Source: Limimaricola cinnabarinus LL-001 (GTDB lineage: Bacteria > Pseudomonadota > Alphaproteobacteria > Rhodobacterales > Rhodobacteraceae). Taken from it: 45,301 nucleotides of DNA. The first letter of the stretch is position 1. Each line of letters opens with the position of its first letter. Of the stretch, positions 34,666 through 43,596 are shown piece after piece. The DNA is taken from assembly GCF_000466965.1 (NCBI RefSeq), contig NZ_BATB01000025.1, positions 1 through 45,301 on the forward strand, in the 5' to 3' direction. The translations under genes were made by a program, and so were the position numbers. The notes beneath the pieces were generated by a model. It was not told where the DNA came from. It saw only the letters and a list, made by a program, of their open reading frames with translations, and did not search any database.

Positions 34666-35636
34666 TCGGCCACGCCCGCTTCGAGAGAGCGCCAGTTCGG
34701 CGCCAGCCCGGCCGCGACGCCGCGCTCGGTGCGGGCTTCGGTGAAGTACTGGTACCGTCCGCGCAGCGCCTCGGGCATGTCGATGTATTCGATCACCGGC
34801 TCGCGCTCCACGGCCGCGAAGGTGGCGCGGGCCAGATCCTCGAAGCTGCGGGCCTGACCAGTGCCGACGTTGAAGATCCCGCCCAACCCCGGGGTCTTGA
34901 GCGCGGCGATCGCGAAGCGAACGCAATCGTCGACATGCACGAAGTCGCGCAGCTGTCCGCCATCGCCGTAATCGGGATTGTCCGAGCGAAACAGCCGCAC
35001 CGCTTCGCCACGCTCGGCGCCGGGCCGGATCTGGTGAATCACCGAACGCATCGACCCCTTGTGGCTTTCGCGGGGGCCATAGACGTTGAAGAACTTGAGC
35101 CCGGCCCAGCTTGGCGGGGTGGGTCGACCGGTATCGCGGTCATGCACCAGCCGCCGATCGACCATGTGCTTGCTCCAGCCATAGGCATTGAGCGGGCGCA
35201 GCTGCGCCAGCGCCTCGGCCGTGTCCGCATCCTCGAACCCGCGGGTGCCGTCGCCATAGGTCGCGGCAGAGGACGCGTAGACGAAGGGAATGCCCAGCCG
35301 GGTGCAGCACTCCCACAGATCCAGCGTCGCCCGGATGTTGAGCCGTACGATCAAGTCGACGTCGGTCTCCGTGGTGGCCGAGATCGCGCCCATATGCACC
35401 ACCCCGGCAAGCGCCGTGCCATTCTGGGCGATCCAGTCGGGCAACGCGTCGATCGCGATCACGTCGTGAAACCGCCCCTCGCGCAGGTTCAGCCATCGCC
35501 CGTCGGTGCCGAGGTCGTCGCAGATCACCACGTCGCGCCCTTCCGCCGCGAGGGCGAGGGCGATGTTGGATCCGATGAAACCTCCGCCGCCGGTCACGAG
35601 GACCAGCCCGTCGGCGCGCAGCGCGCTGTCAGTCAT
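34629..35636 (-). CDS. hldD: ADP-L-glycero-D-manno-heptose 6-epimerase HldD
   Basis: A 335-residue SDR-type epimerase that converts ADP-D-glycero- to ADP-L-glycero-manno-heptose. It has VLVTGGGGFIGSNIALALA (NADP site), YASSAATYGDG (Ser/Thr), NAYGWSKHMVDRRL (YxxxK), FFNVYGPRESHKGSMRSVIH (the family R-E-x-H-K-G block) and LRDFVHVDDC. It is slightly longer than Escherichia coli HldD (310), within the alphaproteobacterial range. It is on the strand opposite the other heptose genes and follows a GT4 gene after 29 bases, so its transcription is separate from hldE. Confidence 0.93.
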   Translation of the reverse strand: MTDSALRADGLVLVTGGGGFIGSNIALALAAEGRDVVICDDLGTDGRWLNLREGRFHDVIAIDALPDWIAQNGTALAGVVHMGAISATTETDVDLIVRLNIRATLDLWECCTRLGIPFVYASSAATYGDGTRGFEDADTAEALAQLRPLNAYGWSKHMVDRRLVHDRDTGRPTPPSWAGLKFFNVYGPRESHKGSMRSVIHQIRPGAERGEAVRLFRSDNPDYGDGGQLRDFVHVDDCVRFAIAALKTPGLGGIFNVGTGQARSFEDLARATFAAVEREPVIEYIDMPEALRGRYQYFTEARTERGVAAGLAPNWRSLEAGVADYVGWLRDNPDF

Positions 35637-35665
35637 GTAGGACTCCTTGCTTGCCTTGAATATCG

Positions 35666-36922
35666 TCAGAGCGCCGCCGCGCGGCGCGGTGCGGCGCTGG
35701 TGTCGTGCCCGGTCGCCCCGGCATAGAGCGCGAGCTGCCGGTCGATCCACTCCTCGGGGCTGGTGCACAATCCGGCCTGCCCCGATGCGCCGCGCTCGCT
35801 CATTTTGGCGACCTCCTCGGCAGGCAGATCGCGCATGCGGCGCAAGATCGCCTCGAAGGCGGCGGGATCGCGGGTGTCGCAAGCAAAGCCAAGCCCCTGC
35901 GCGTCGATCTCGGGGCCGAGCAGCGCGCTGCGCGACAGGATCACCGGCAGACCGCTGAGCGAGGCTTCGGCGGCGACGAGGCCGAACGGCTCGGGGTAGC
36001 GGGTCGGCATCACCAGCGCCCGCGCCGAGGCGATCTCACCGGCGATCCCCGCCCGATCCATCCAGCCACGGAAAGTCACTTCCGGGTGGCGCGCGGTCAG
36101 CGTTTCGCGCAAAGGCCCCTCGCCGATCACGGTCAGCGGGACGCCGACGGCCCCGACCGCCGCGATCAGCTCCTCGATGCCCTTCTCGGCCTCGACGCGA
36201 CCGATGAAGACGAAGCGGTCGTTGCGCTCGGCCTGCACCCGTGTCGGGCCGATGGCCTCGGCGGGGTTGCGAAGACTGTGCAGCGTGTCCTCGGGATAGC
36301 CCGCCTTACGCAGGAATGGCGCCATGCCCGGGTGGATCATCAGGATCCCGCCCCAAGGCGCCTGCCGCGGCATGCTCTGGTGCAGGACCGCCTGCCGGCC
36401 GGTGCGCCAGAGCTTCTGCGCATAATTGCGCTTGTCGCAATTGGTGCCGAGGCAATCGCGCGACAGCGGCACCCGGTGGCAGGGCTGCATCGCCTGGTAA
36501 TCCATGAAGGCGCCGTTCGGACAGGCAAGGAAGAAGTCGTGCGCGTGAATGAAGCACCGCGACGCGACCCGCTGCAACGGCCCGAAGATCGCCGGGGTCA
36601 GGGCCTTGGAAAAGCTGTGCACATGATAAACCGTATCGGGCCCGTCATGCAGCGCCACCACCTCGGCCACGCGTTTGCGCGCCGCCTGGCTGTAGAGCCC
36701 GCGGGTCGCCGCGCGCAGCGGCGAGGCGCGCAGCAGCGCATCTCCGCCGATGTTGTGCACTTCGATGCCGAGCGCCTCGAACTGCGAATCCTCACCACGG
36801 TCGCCGGCGACGTAGACCACTTCGACGCCACGCGCCTGCAGGCTGCGCGCCTGAAGCAGCGCCAGCCCGGTGGCCCCGCCCCGCGCGACGCTGGCATCGT
36901 TGATGATCACGACTTTCGGCAT
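35666..36922 (-). CDS. Family 4 glycosyltransferase
   Basis: A 418-residue GT-B enzyme. The N-terminus is KVVIINDASVARGGATGLAL. A Cys-rich insert (FLACPNGAFMDYQAMQPCHR, then SRDCLGTNCDKRNYAQKLW) is shared by a known GT4 subgroup. The C-terminal half has FVFIGRVEAEKGIEELIAA and ALVMPTRYPEPFGLVAAEAS, the E-x7-E donor site. It lies upstream of hldD in the same orientation. Because it is next to heptose genes it could use or extend a heptose, but that is only neighbourhood evidence. Confidence 0.87.
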   Translation of the reverse strand: MPKVVIINDASVARGGATGLALLQARSLQARGVEVVYVAGDRGEDSQFEALGIEVHNIGGDALLRASPLRAATRGLYSQAARKRVAEVVALHDGPDTVYHVHSFSKALTPAIFGPLQRVASRCFIHAHDFFLACPNGAFMDYQAMQPCHRVPLSRDCLGTNCDKRNYAQKLWRTGRQAVLHQSMPRQAPWGGILMIHPGMAPFLRKAGYPEDTLHSLRNPAEAIGPTRVQAERNDRFVFIGRVEAEKGIEELIAAVGAVGVPLTVIGEGPLRETLTARHPEVTFRGWMDRAGIAGEIASARALVMPTRYPEPFGLVAAEASLSGLPVILSRSALLGPEIDAQGLGFACDTRDPAAFEAILRRMRDLPAEEVAKMSERGASGQAGLCTSPEEWIDRQLALYAGATGHDTSAAPRRAAAL

Positions 36923-37157
36923 TTCAGCCCCTCATGTCCTGCGGTCGAGCGCCTGTCGCGCTCGCGTTTCGATTTGCCACTACCTTTACCGATAGAGCGG
37001 GGGAGGCAAGCGGTTTCGCCCCCGCCGAACGCGGCATTCCACTCCCGCCCATGTGTCGAGCGCGGGCGTCCTGGACAGACCCCCATAAAATGGGACTTTG
37101 TATCTTATCGCGAAACCAATTGTCAGGAGGTTACAGCAATGGCCGGATCGCCTGGCA

Positions 37158-37892
37158 TTACGACGCCGCGATCGTGACCTCTCGCATTGCATCTACATTT
37201 GCCAACAACTCGAAATCCGGGGCATAGAATTCGCGCACCCTTGCCTCATCCGACGTCGACAATTCAATCGGCTTGCTCAACCCGCGGTTGGCATGTGACA
37301 AGGCTTTGCCCGACAACGTCTCGACCATCTCACTCAATTCCGCATCGTCGCGGCCCAGGACAAACAGCCGGTCCACCAGAACCTTGCCGACGGCATCCGT
37401 GACGTACCAACTCTGCCTCCTGAAGCTGGCATTCAACCGGAACGCGTTCTCGCCTTCGCCCTCGAGCCAATCGAGAATATCCGGTACCGTGCGCAGATCG
37501 GCCAATAGCCGCGCCACACGGGGAGGCACCCTGACATCGGTCGCGCCGCCGTTGATCAGCATGTTGCAGGCCGAGCCGAAGCGGGATATCGGATCGCGCA
37601 AGACCGCAAAGGACGTGGCGCTCGCGAAAAGTTCCGGGTCCGTCCTACGATAGAACTCCGCCGAACGATGGCCAATGCTACGGCCGTAAAGACTGCGGGA
37701 AACGCTCGTACCGCCATTCTTCGGCACGTGAATGAATATTGTCCGGTTTTTGTAGATCTGCTTGGGAATACCACGAAGCGCGAAATTCCTCAGAACCTTC
37801 GAATGACTACGCGCGGCGCGCTCGTAAAGATCGGCGTATACTTGAACCTTGAAACTGTTGACCATGACAGTTTCCACGACGGCATTCATCAT
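37158..37892 (-). CDS. Sulfotransferase family protein
   Basis: A 244-residue PAPS-type sulfotransferase. The phosphosulfate loop is RTIFIHVPKNGGTSVSRSLYG (residues about 50-70), shown here as IFIHVPKNGGTSVSRSL, and the 3'-phosphate motif is SFAVLRDPISRFGSACNML. Both are intact. It is less GC-rich than most neighbours and carries its own upstream region; a later ATG (residue 10) is also possible. Identity to the other sulfotransferase at 13068-13913 appears limited to the motifs, so they probably sulfate different positions or sugars. It diverges from the response regulator gene. Confidence 0.8.
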   Translation of the reverse strand: MMNAVVETVMVNSFKVQVYADLYERAARSHSKVLRNFALRGIPKQIYKNRTIFIHVPKNGGTSVSRSLYGRSIGHRSAEFYRRTDPELFASATSFAVLRDPISRFGSACNMLINGGATDVRVPPRVARLLADLRTVPDILDWLEGEGENAFRLNASFRRQSWYVTDAVGKVLVDRLFVLGRDDAELSEMVETLSGKALSHANRGLSKPIELSTSDEARVREFYAPDFELLANVDAMREVTIAAS

Positions 37893-38035
37893 CCGGCATC
37901 CACCACGGCAAATAGTTTAAATACCATTAATGTATCTCACACGACGATGGATGTGTCAGCCCTTTCGGGCTACTTGATGCCAGAAGGCCAGTTTCATGTA
38001 ACACAGGCATACGCAATGCCACTGTCGAGGCACCC
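37893..38035. promoter_or_regulatory. A+T-rich divergent promoter region
   Basis: A 143-base interval between the sulfotransferase (minus) and the response regulator (plus). It includes TTAA-N6-TTAA near 37917-37930, one base short of the CtrA spacing. No firm promoter is called. Confidence 0.4.
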
Positions 38036-39402
<1,367 letters not shown>

Positions 39403-39406
<4 letters not shown>

Positions 39407-41431
39407 TCCTGCGCCCCTTCGGGATCTTCGCCCGCTCGGTGCGCGCGCGGCTTCTGGCGATCGCGCTGCTGCCGGTGCTGGTTCTGCTGCCGCTTTTCAT
39501 CGGCGTCATCGTGCTGCGCTGGTCCGACCGGCTCGACGAGCTTCTGATCGTCAAGGTGAACTCCGACCTGACCATCGCCGACCAGTATCTCGGGCGGCTC
39601 CTTGAGAACGCGGCCGAGCGGCTCGACGCGCTCGGCACCTCGACCGAATTCGCCGCCGCCCTCGCGCGCGACCCTTCGGCGCAGGGCTTTCTCGCCGAAC
39701 GCCGCGACACGCTCGGCTTCGATTTCCTGTTTCTGGCGCGGCCCGGCGGCATCTCGCGCTTCGACGCGATCCTGCCCGCCGACGATTGGCCGGTCATCGC
39801 CGCCGCGCTCGAAGGCCGCGCCATGAGCGCCGTCGATCTCTTCGACGCGGGCACGCTCGAAGCCCTCTCGCCCGATCTGGCCGCGCGCGCGGCGATCCCG
39901 CTGGTGCCCACGGCCGCCGCCCGCCCCACCCGACCGGGTGCAGGAGGATCGCGGCATGATGGTCCACGCCGCCGCGCCGGTGACGCTGGCGGGCGGCGGC
40001 CGCGCGGCGCTGGTGGGCGGCGTGCTGCTCAATCGCAACCTCGGTTTCATCGACACGATCAACGACCTCGTCTACCGCGAACGTTCCCTGCCCGAAGGCA
40101 GCCGCGGCACCGCGACGCTGTTTCTGGGCGATGTGCGCGTCTCGACCAATGTGCGCCTGTTCGAGAACGTGCGCGCGCTCGGCACGCGCGTGTCCGCCGC
40201 CGTTTCGGACCGGGTGCTCGGCGCGAGCGAGACATGGCTCGACCGCGCTTTCGTGGTCAACGACTGGTACGTCTCGGCCTATGAGCCGATCCTCGACAGC
40301 CACGGTGAGGCCGTCGGCATGCTCTATGTCGGCTTTCTCGAAGCGCCCTTCTCGGCGGCGCGCGCCAACTCGCTCCTCGCGGTGGCGCTGTCGCTTCTGG
40401 CGGTTCTCGCGATCACGGTGCCGGTGTTCCTGCGATGGGCGGGGCGGATCTTTTTGCCGCTGGAGCGGATGACCCAGACCATGGCGCGGGTCGAGGCGGG
40501 GGACCTGCGCGCGCGCATCGACGCGCGCGGTCCCGACGAGATCGGGCAGGTCGCGGGTCATCTCGACACGCTGCTCGATCAGGTGCAGGAGCGTGACGCG
40601 AAGCTGCGCGACTGGGCCGCCGAGCTGGAACGCAAGGTCGAGGACCGCACCCGCGACCTGCGCGAGGCCAATGACCGGCTGGAGCAGGCGACGCGCCAGC
40701 TCGTCCTGTCGGAAAAGCTCGCCGCCGTGGGCGAGATCACCGCCAGCGTCGCGCATGAGATCAACAACCCGGTCGCGGTGATCCAAGGCAATCTCGACGT
40801 CGCGCGCGACAGCCTCGATGCGGATGCGGCGGCGGCGGTGAAGACCGAGTTCGACCTGATCGACGCGCAGGTGCACCGGATCTCGGCCATGGTGTCCAAG
40901 CTGTTGCAATTCGCCCGACCCGACGATTACGCCGCCTCTGCCCCGGCGCTCGACACGAGCGAGGCGATCCAGGAGGCGCTGGAGCTTGCGCGCCATCAGG
41001 CCGAGACCCACGCTCTCGACATCTCGACCGATCTTGTCGCCCGCGCCCGCGTCGCCATGGATCGCGGCGAGCTGACGCAGGTGGTGATCAACCTCGTGGT
41101 CAACGCCGCCCATGCGATGCCGCAAGGCGGCGCGCTGCGCATCGCAACGCGTGACGTCGAGGCCGACGCGCAGGCCGGGGCCGGAGATGGGGCCGAGGTC
41201 GAGATCGAGATCGCCGATGACGGCCCCGGCATGCCGCCCGAGGTGCTGGCGCGGATCTTCGATCCGTTCTTCACCACCAAGCGCAGCCTCGGCACCGGTC
41301 TCGGCCTGTCGATCAGCCAGACGCTGGTCACCCATGCGGGCGGCACGATCCTGGCCCAAAGCACGCCCGGCGCGGGCAGCCGCTTCACGATCCGGCTTCC
41401 GGCGGCGGAGCCCGTGGGCGGGCCGGTTTGA
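39403..41431 (+). CDS. DctB-like sensor histidine kinase, frameshifted
   Basis: A membrane sensor kinase with GTG start at 39403. It has a first membrane helix (LLAIALLPVLVLLPLFIGVI), a periplasmic double-Cache-type sensor with FVVNDWYVSAYEPILDSHGE and VGMLYVGFLEAPF, a second helix near VALSLLAVLAITVPVFL, a HAMP domain, coiled coil, the H-box EITASVAHEINNPVAVIQGN, and N/G boxes (QVVINLVVNAAHAM, IADDGPGMPPEV, GTGLGLSISQTL). The frame breaks near 39932. Removing one C from CCCACCCGACC continues the sensor as T-D-R-V-Q-E-D-R-G-M-M-V, giving about 675 residues. This is one of the few shifts in the window that needs a base removed. It pairs with the regulator before it. Confidence 0.85.
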
Positions 41432-41462
41432 CCGAAAGCGGCAGGCCCGTCCGGGTAGCGTC

Positions 41463-41475
41463 GGACAAAATGTCC
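41463..41475. promoter_or_regulatory. Operator-like palindrome, copy 1
   Basis: GGACA-AAA-TGTCC is a perfect inverted repeat. Its centre lies 42 bases (about four helical turns) upstream of a second copy at 41505-41517, and about 120 bases upstream of the start predicted from the sigma-54-like promoter. This is the usual geometry for an enhancer site of a DctD/NtrC-type activator. Confidence 0.6.
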
Positions 41476-41504
41476 ACTTTGCCGCCCCCGGCACCATGCT
41501 TGGC

Positions 41505-41517
41505 GGACAGAATGTCC
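41505..41517. promoter_or_regulatory. Operator-like palindrome, copy 2
   Basis: GGACA-GAA-TGTCC has the same arms as copy 1 with one changed spacer base. It lies about 78 bases upstream of the predicted transcription start of the transporter gene. Confidence 0.6.
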
Positions 41518-41562
41518 AGCTAACCTATTGTTTCATATATGTATTCTTCTTGACAGGTCAAG

Positions 41563-41578
41563 TGGCGGCGGTCATGCA
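41563..41578 (+). promoter_or_regulatory. Candidate sigma-54 (-24/-12) promoter of the transporter gene
   Basis: TGGCGGCGGTCATGCA keeps the GG-N10-GC spacing and the TGGC and TGC[A/T] cores of the sigma-54 consensus, although the middle ACG is not conserved. A start near 41589 would leave a leader of about 48 bases before the ATG at 41637. Confidence 0.45.
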
Positions 41579-41636
41579 TCCACGCCATGACGGCGCGCGC
41601 CGCCGCGCGCGTGCCGAACTCTGGGAGGAGACGACA

Positions 41637-43379
41637 ATGAGCGTGAGCGACTCGAAGGGGCCCTTGGGCTTTCTTCACAAGGACAACATCGTGGCCGAAC
41701 CCGGCTTCAACCGCTGGCGGGTGCCCCCCGCCTCCATCGCGATCCACCTGTGCATCGGTTCGGTCTATGCGTGGTCGGTGTTCAACCCGGCGCTGACGCG
41801 CGAACTGGGCGTGGTCTCGGCCGCCGGTGACGACTGGTCGCTCTCCTCGGTGGTCTGGATCTTCTCGGTTTCCATCGTGTTCCTCGGCCTCGCCGCGGCC
41901 TTCGGCGGCAAGTGGCTCGAAAAGGTCGGCCCGCGCATGGTCGGCGTGCTCGCCGCCTGCCTCTGGGGCGGCGGCTTCGTCATCGGCTCGCTCGGCATCG
42001 CGGCGCATCAGCTGTGGCTGGTCTATCTCGGCTACGGCGTGCTCGGCGGCTGTGGCCTCGGCCTCGGTTACGTCTCGCCCGTCTCGACCCTGATCCGCTG
42101 GTTTCCGGACCGGCGCGGCATGGCGACCGGCATGGCGATCATGGGCTTCGGCGGCGGCGCGATCATCGCGGCCCCGCTCAAGGGCTGGCTGCTGAGCCTC
42201 TACTCCGAGGCGCCCACCTTCCTCGGCATGTCCGGTGAGGTCGCGACCACCACCGAACAGGGCCGCCTCTTCGTGGAGCAGAACGGCACCATGGTCGAGG
42301 CCGTGACCGCCACCGCAGCACAGGCCGCGCAGATCGAGGGCGTCGTGACCAACGGTCTCTATGCCGTCGGCACCGGCGACACCGGCGCGGCCTCGACCTT
42401 CCTGACGCTGGGCATCGCCTATTTCGTGGTGATGATCATCGCCGCCTTCGGCTTCCGCGTGCCCGCCAAGGACTGGAAGCCCGAGGGCTGGCAGCCCAAG
42501 CCGGAATCGGCCTCGGCCGGGATGATCACCCGCTCGAACGTGCATATCGATCAGGCGATGAAGACGCCGCAGTTCTGGCAGCTCTGGCTGATGCTGTGCT
42601 TCAACGTGACCGCCGGCATCGGCGTGATCGGCGTGGCCAAGACGATGATGAGCGAGATCTACGGCACCTCGATGCCGCTGATCGTGACGGCCGCCTTCGC
42701 CTCGACCTACGTGCTGATGATCTCGGTCTTCAACATGGTGGGCCGCTTCTTCTGGGCCTCGACCTCGGACTATATCGGCCGCAAGACCACCTACACGATC
42801 TTCTTCGTGCTGGGCGCCGCGCTCTACCTGTCGATCCCGTTCTTCGCCAGCGCCACCGCGTCGGATCCCTCGATCATCTGGCTGATCGGCTTCTATGTCG
42901 CGACCATGATCATCTTTACCATGTATGGCGGCGGCTTCGCGACGATCCCGGCCTATCTGGCGGACATGTTCGGCACCATGCATGTGGGCGGCATCCACGG
43001 CCGACTGCTGACCGCATGGTCCACGGCGGGCGTGCTCGGGCCGCTCCTGATCACCTCGCTACGCGACATGTCGGTCACCTCGGCGATCTCCGATCTCGCG
43101 GCCAAGGTCGATCCGGCGGCCTTCGCCGAGAAGTTCGGCGCGGGGCTCGACCAGCTCGATCAGCTCGTGGCGGCCAAGACCGTCACCATCGCCCGGCTGA
43201 TGGAGATCGCGCCCGCCGGCACGGTCGACCCGACATCGAGCCTCTACAACACGACGATGTACGTGATGGCCGCCCTGCTGGTCGTGGCGTTCTTCGCCAA
43301 CCTCATGATGCGCCCCGTGCGCGAGAAGCATCACTACCGCGAAGCCGACGCGGGCATGAGCGCCGTACCCGGCGAGTGA
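41637..43379 (+). CDS. OFA-family MFS transporter
   Basis: A 580-residue inner-membrane carrier of the oxalate/formate antiporter family. It has about 12 membrane segments; the first ones are SIAIHLCIGSVYAWSVFNPA and VVWIFSVSIVFLGLAAAFGG. The segment GYGVLGGCGLGLGYVSPVST and the loop RWFPDRRGMATGMAIMGFG are OFA hallmarks. A long soluble loop follows helix 6 (about residues 200-245). GGGAGGAG gives a strong ribosome-binding site. The upstream sensor kinase, activator, paired palindromes and sigma-54-like promoter suggest substrate-induced expression. The substrate is probably a small organic acid, by family only. Confidence 0.92.
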   Translation: MSVSDSKGPLGFLHKDNIVAEPGFNRWRVPPASIAIHLCIGSVYAWSVFNPALTRELGVVSAAGDDWSLSSVVWIFSVSIVFLGLAAAFGGKWLEKVGPRMVGVLAACLWGGGFVIGSLGIAAHQLWLVYLGYGVLGGCGLGLGYVSPVSTLIRWFPDRRGMATGMAIMGFGGGAIIAAPLKGWLLSLYSEAPTFLGMSGEVATTTEQGRLFVEQNGTMVEAVTATAAQAAQIEGVVTNGLYAVGTGDTGAASTFLTLGIAYFVVMIIAAFGFRVPAKDWKPEGWQPKPESASAGMITRSNVHIDQAMKTPQFWQLWLMLCFNVTAGIGVIGVAKTMMSEIYGTSMPLIVTAAFASTYVLMISVFNMVGRFFWASTSDYIGRKTTYTIFFVLGAALYLSIPFFASATASDPSIIWLIGFYVATMIIFTMYGGGFATIPAYLADMFGTMHVGGIHGRLLTAWSTAGVLGPLLITSLRDMSVTSAISDLAAKVDPAAFAEKFGAGLDQLDQLVAAKTVTIARLMEIAPAGTVDPTSSLYNTTMYVMAALLVVAFFANLMMRPVREKHHYREADAGMSAVPGE

Positions 43380-43426
43380 GGCAGGCAGGGCCGGTGCAAC
43401 GGCCCGCCGCGATCCAGGTGAGGGGC

Positions 43427-43458
43427 AAAGGGCCGCGCGATTGCGCGGTCCTTTCGCT
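43427..43458 (+). terminator. Intrinsic terminator after the transporter gene
   Basis: AAAGGGCCGCGC-GATT-GCGCGGTCCTTT is a 12-base stem with one G-T pair, followed by TTTCGCTTT. It lies 48 bases after the transporter stop and separates it from the helicase gene. Confidence 0.8.
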
Positions 43459-43596
43459 TTGCGGGCAGCGGCCATGCGTGGAATGGCGCTATACATCGCG
43501 TCCGATTGCGGGTAAGGGTCCGCGCTTGACGTGGTCCCCCGGGGCCGCCCCCGGCCCCAATCCGGCCGCCTCCAGACCAACGGACCTTTCTTACAT

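Noticed and set aside
37917..37930. TTAA-N6-TTAA before the response regulator as a second CtrA box
   Set aside because: The spacing is one base short of N7 and the flanking C is missing in one half. A chance match is likely in an A+T-rich interval.
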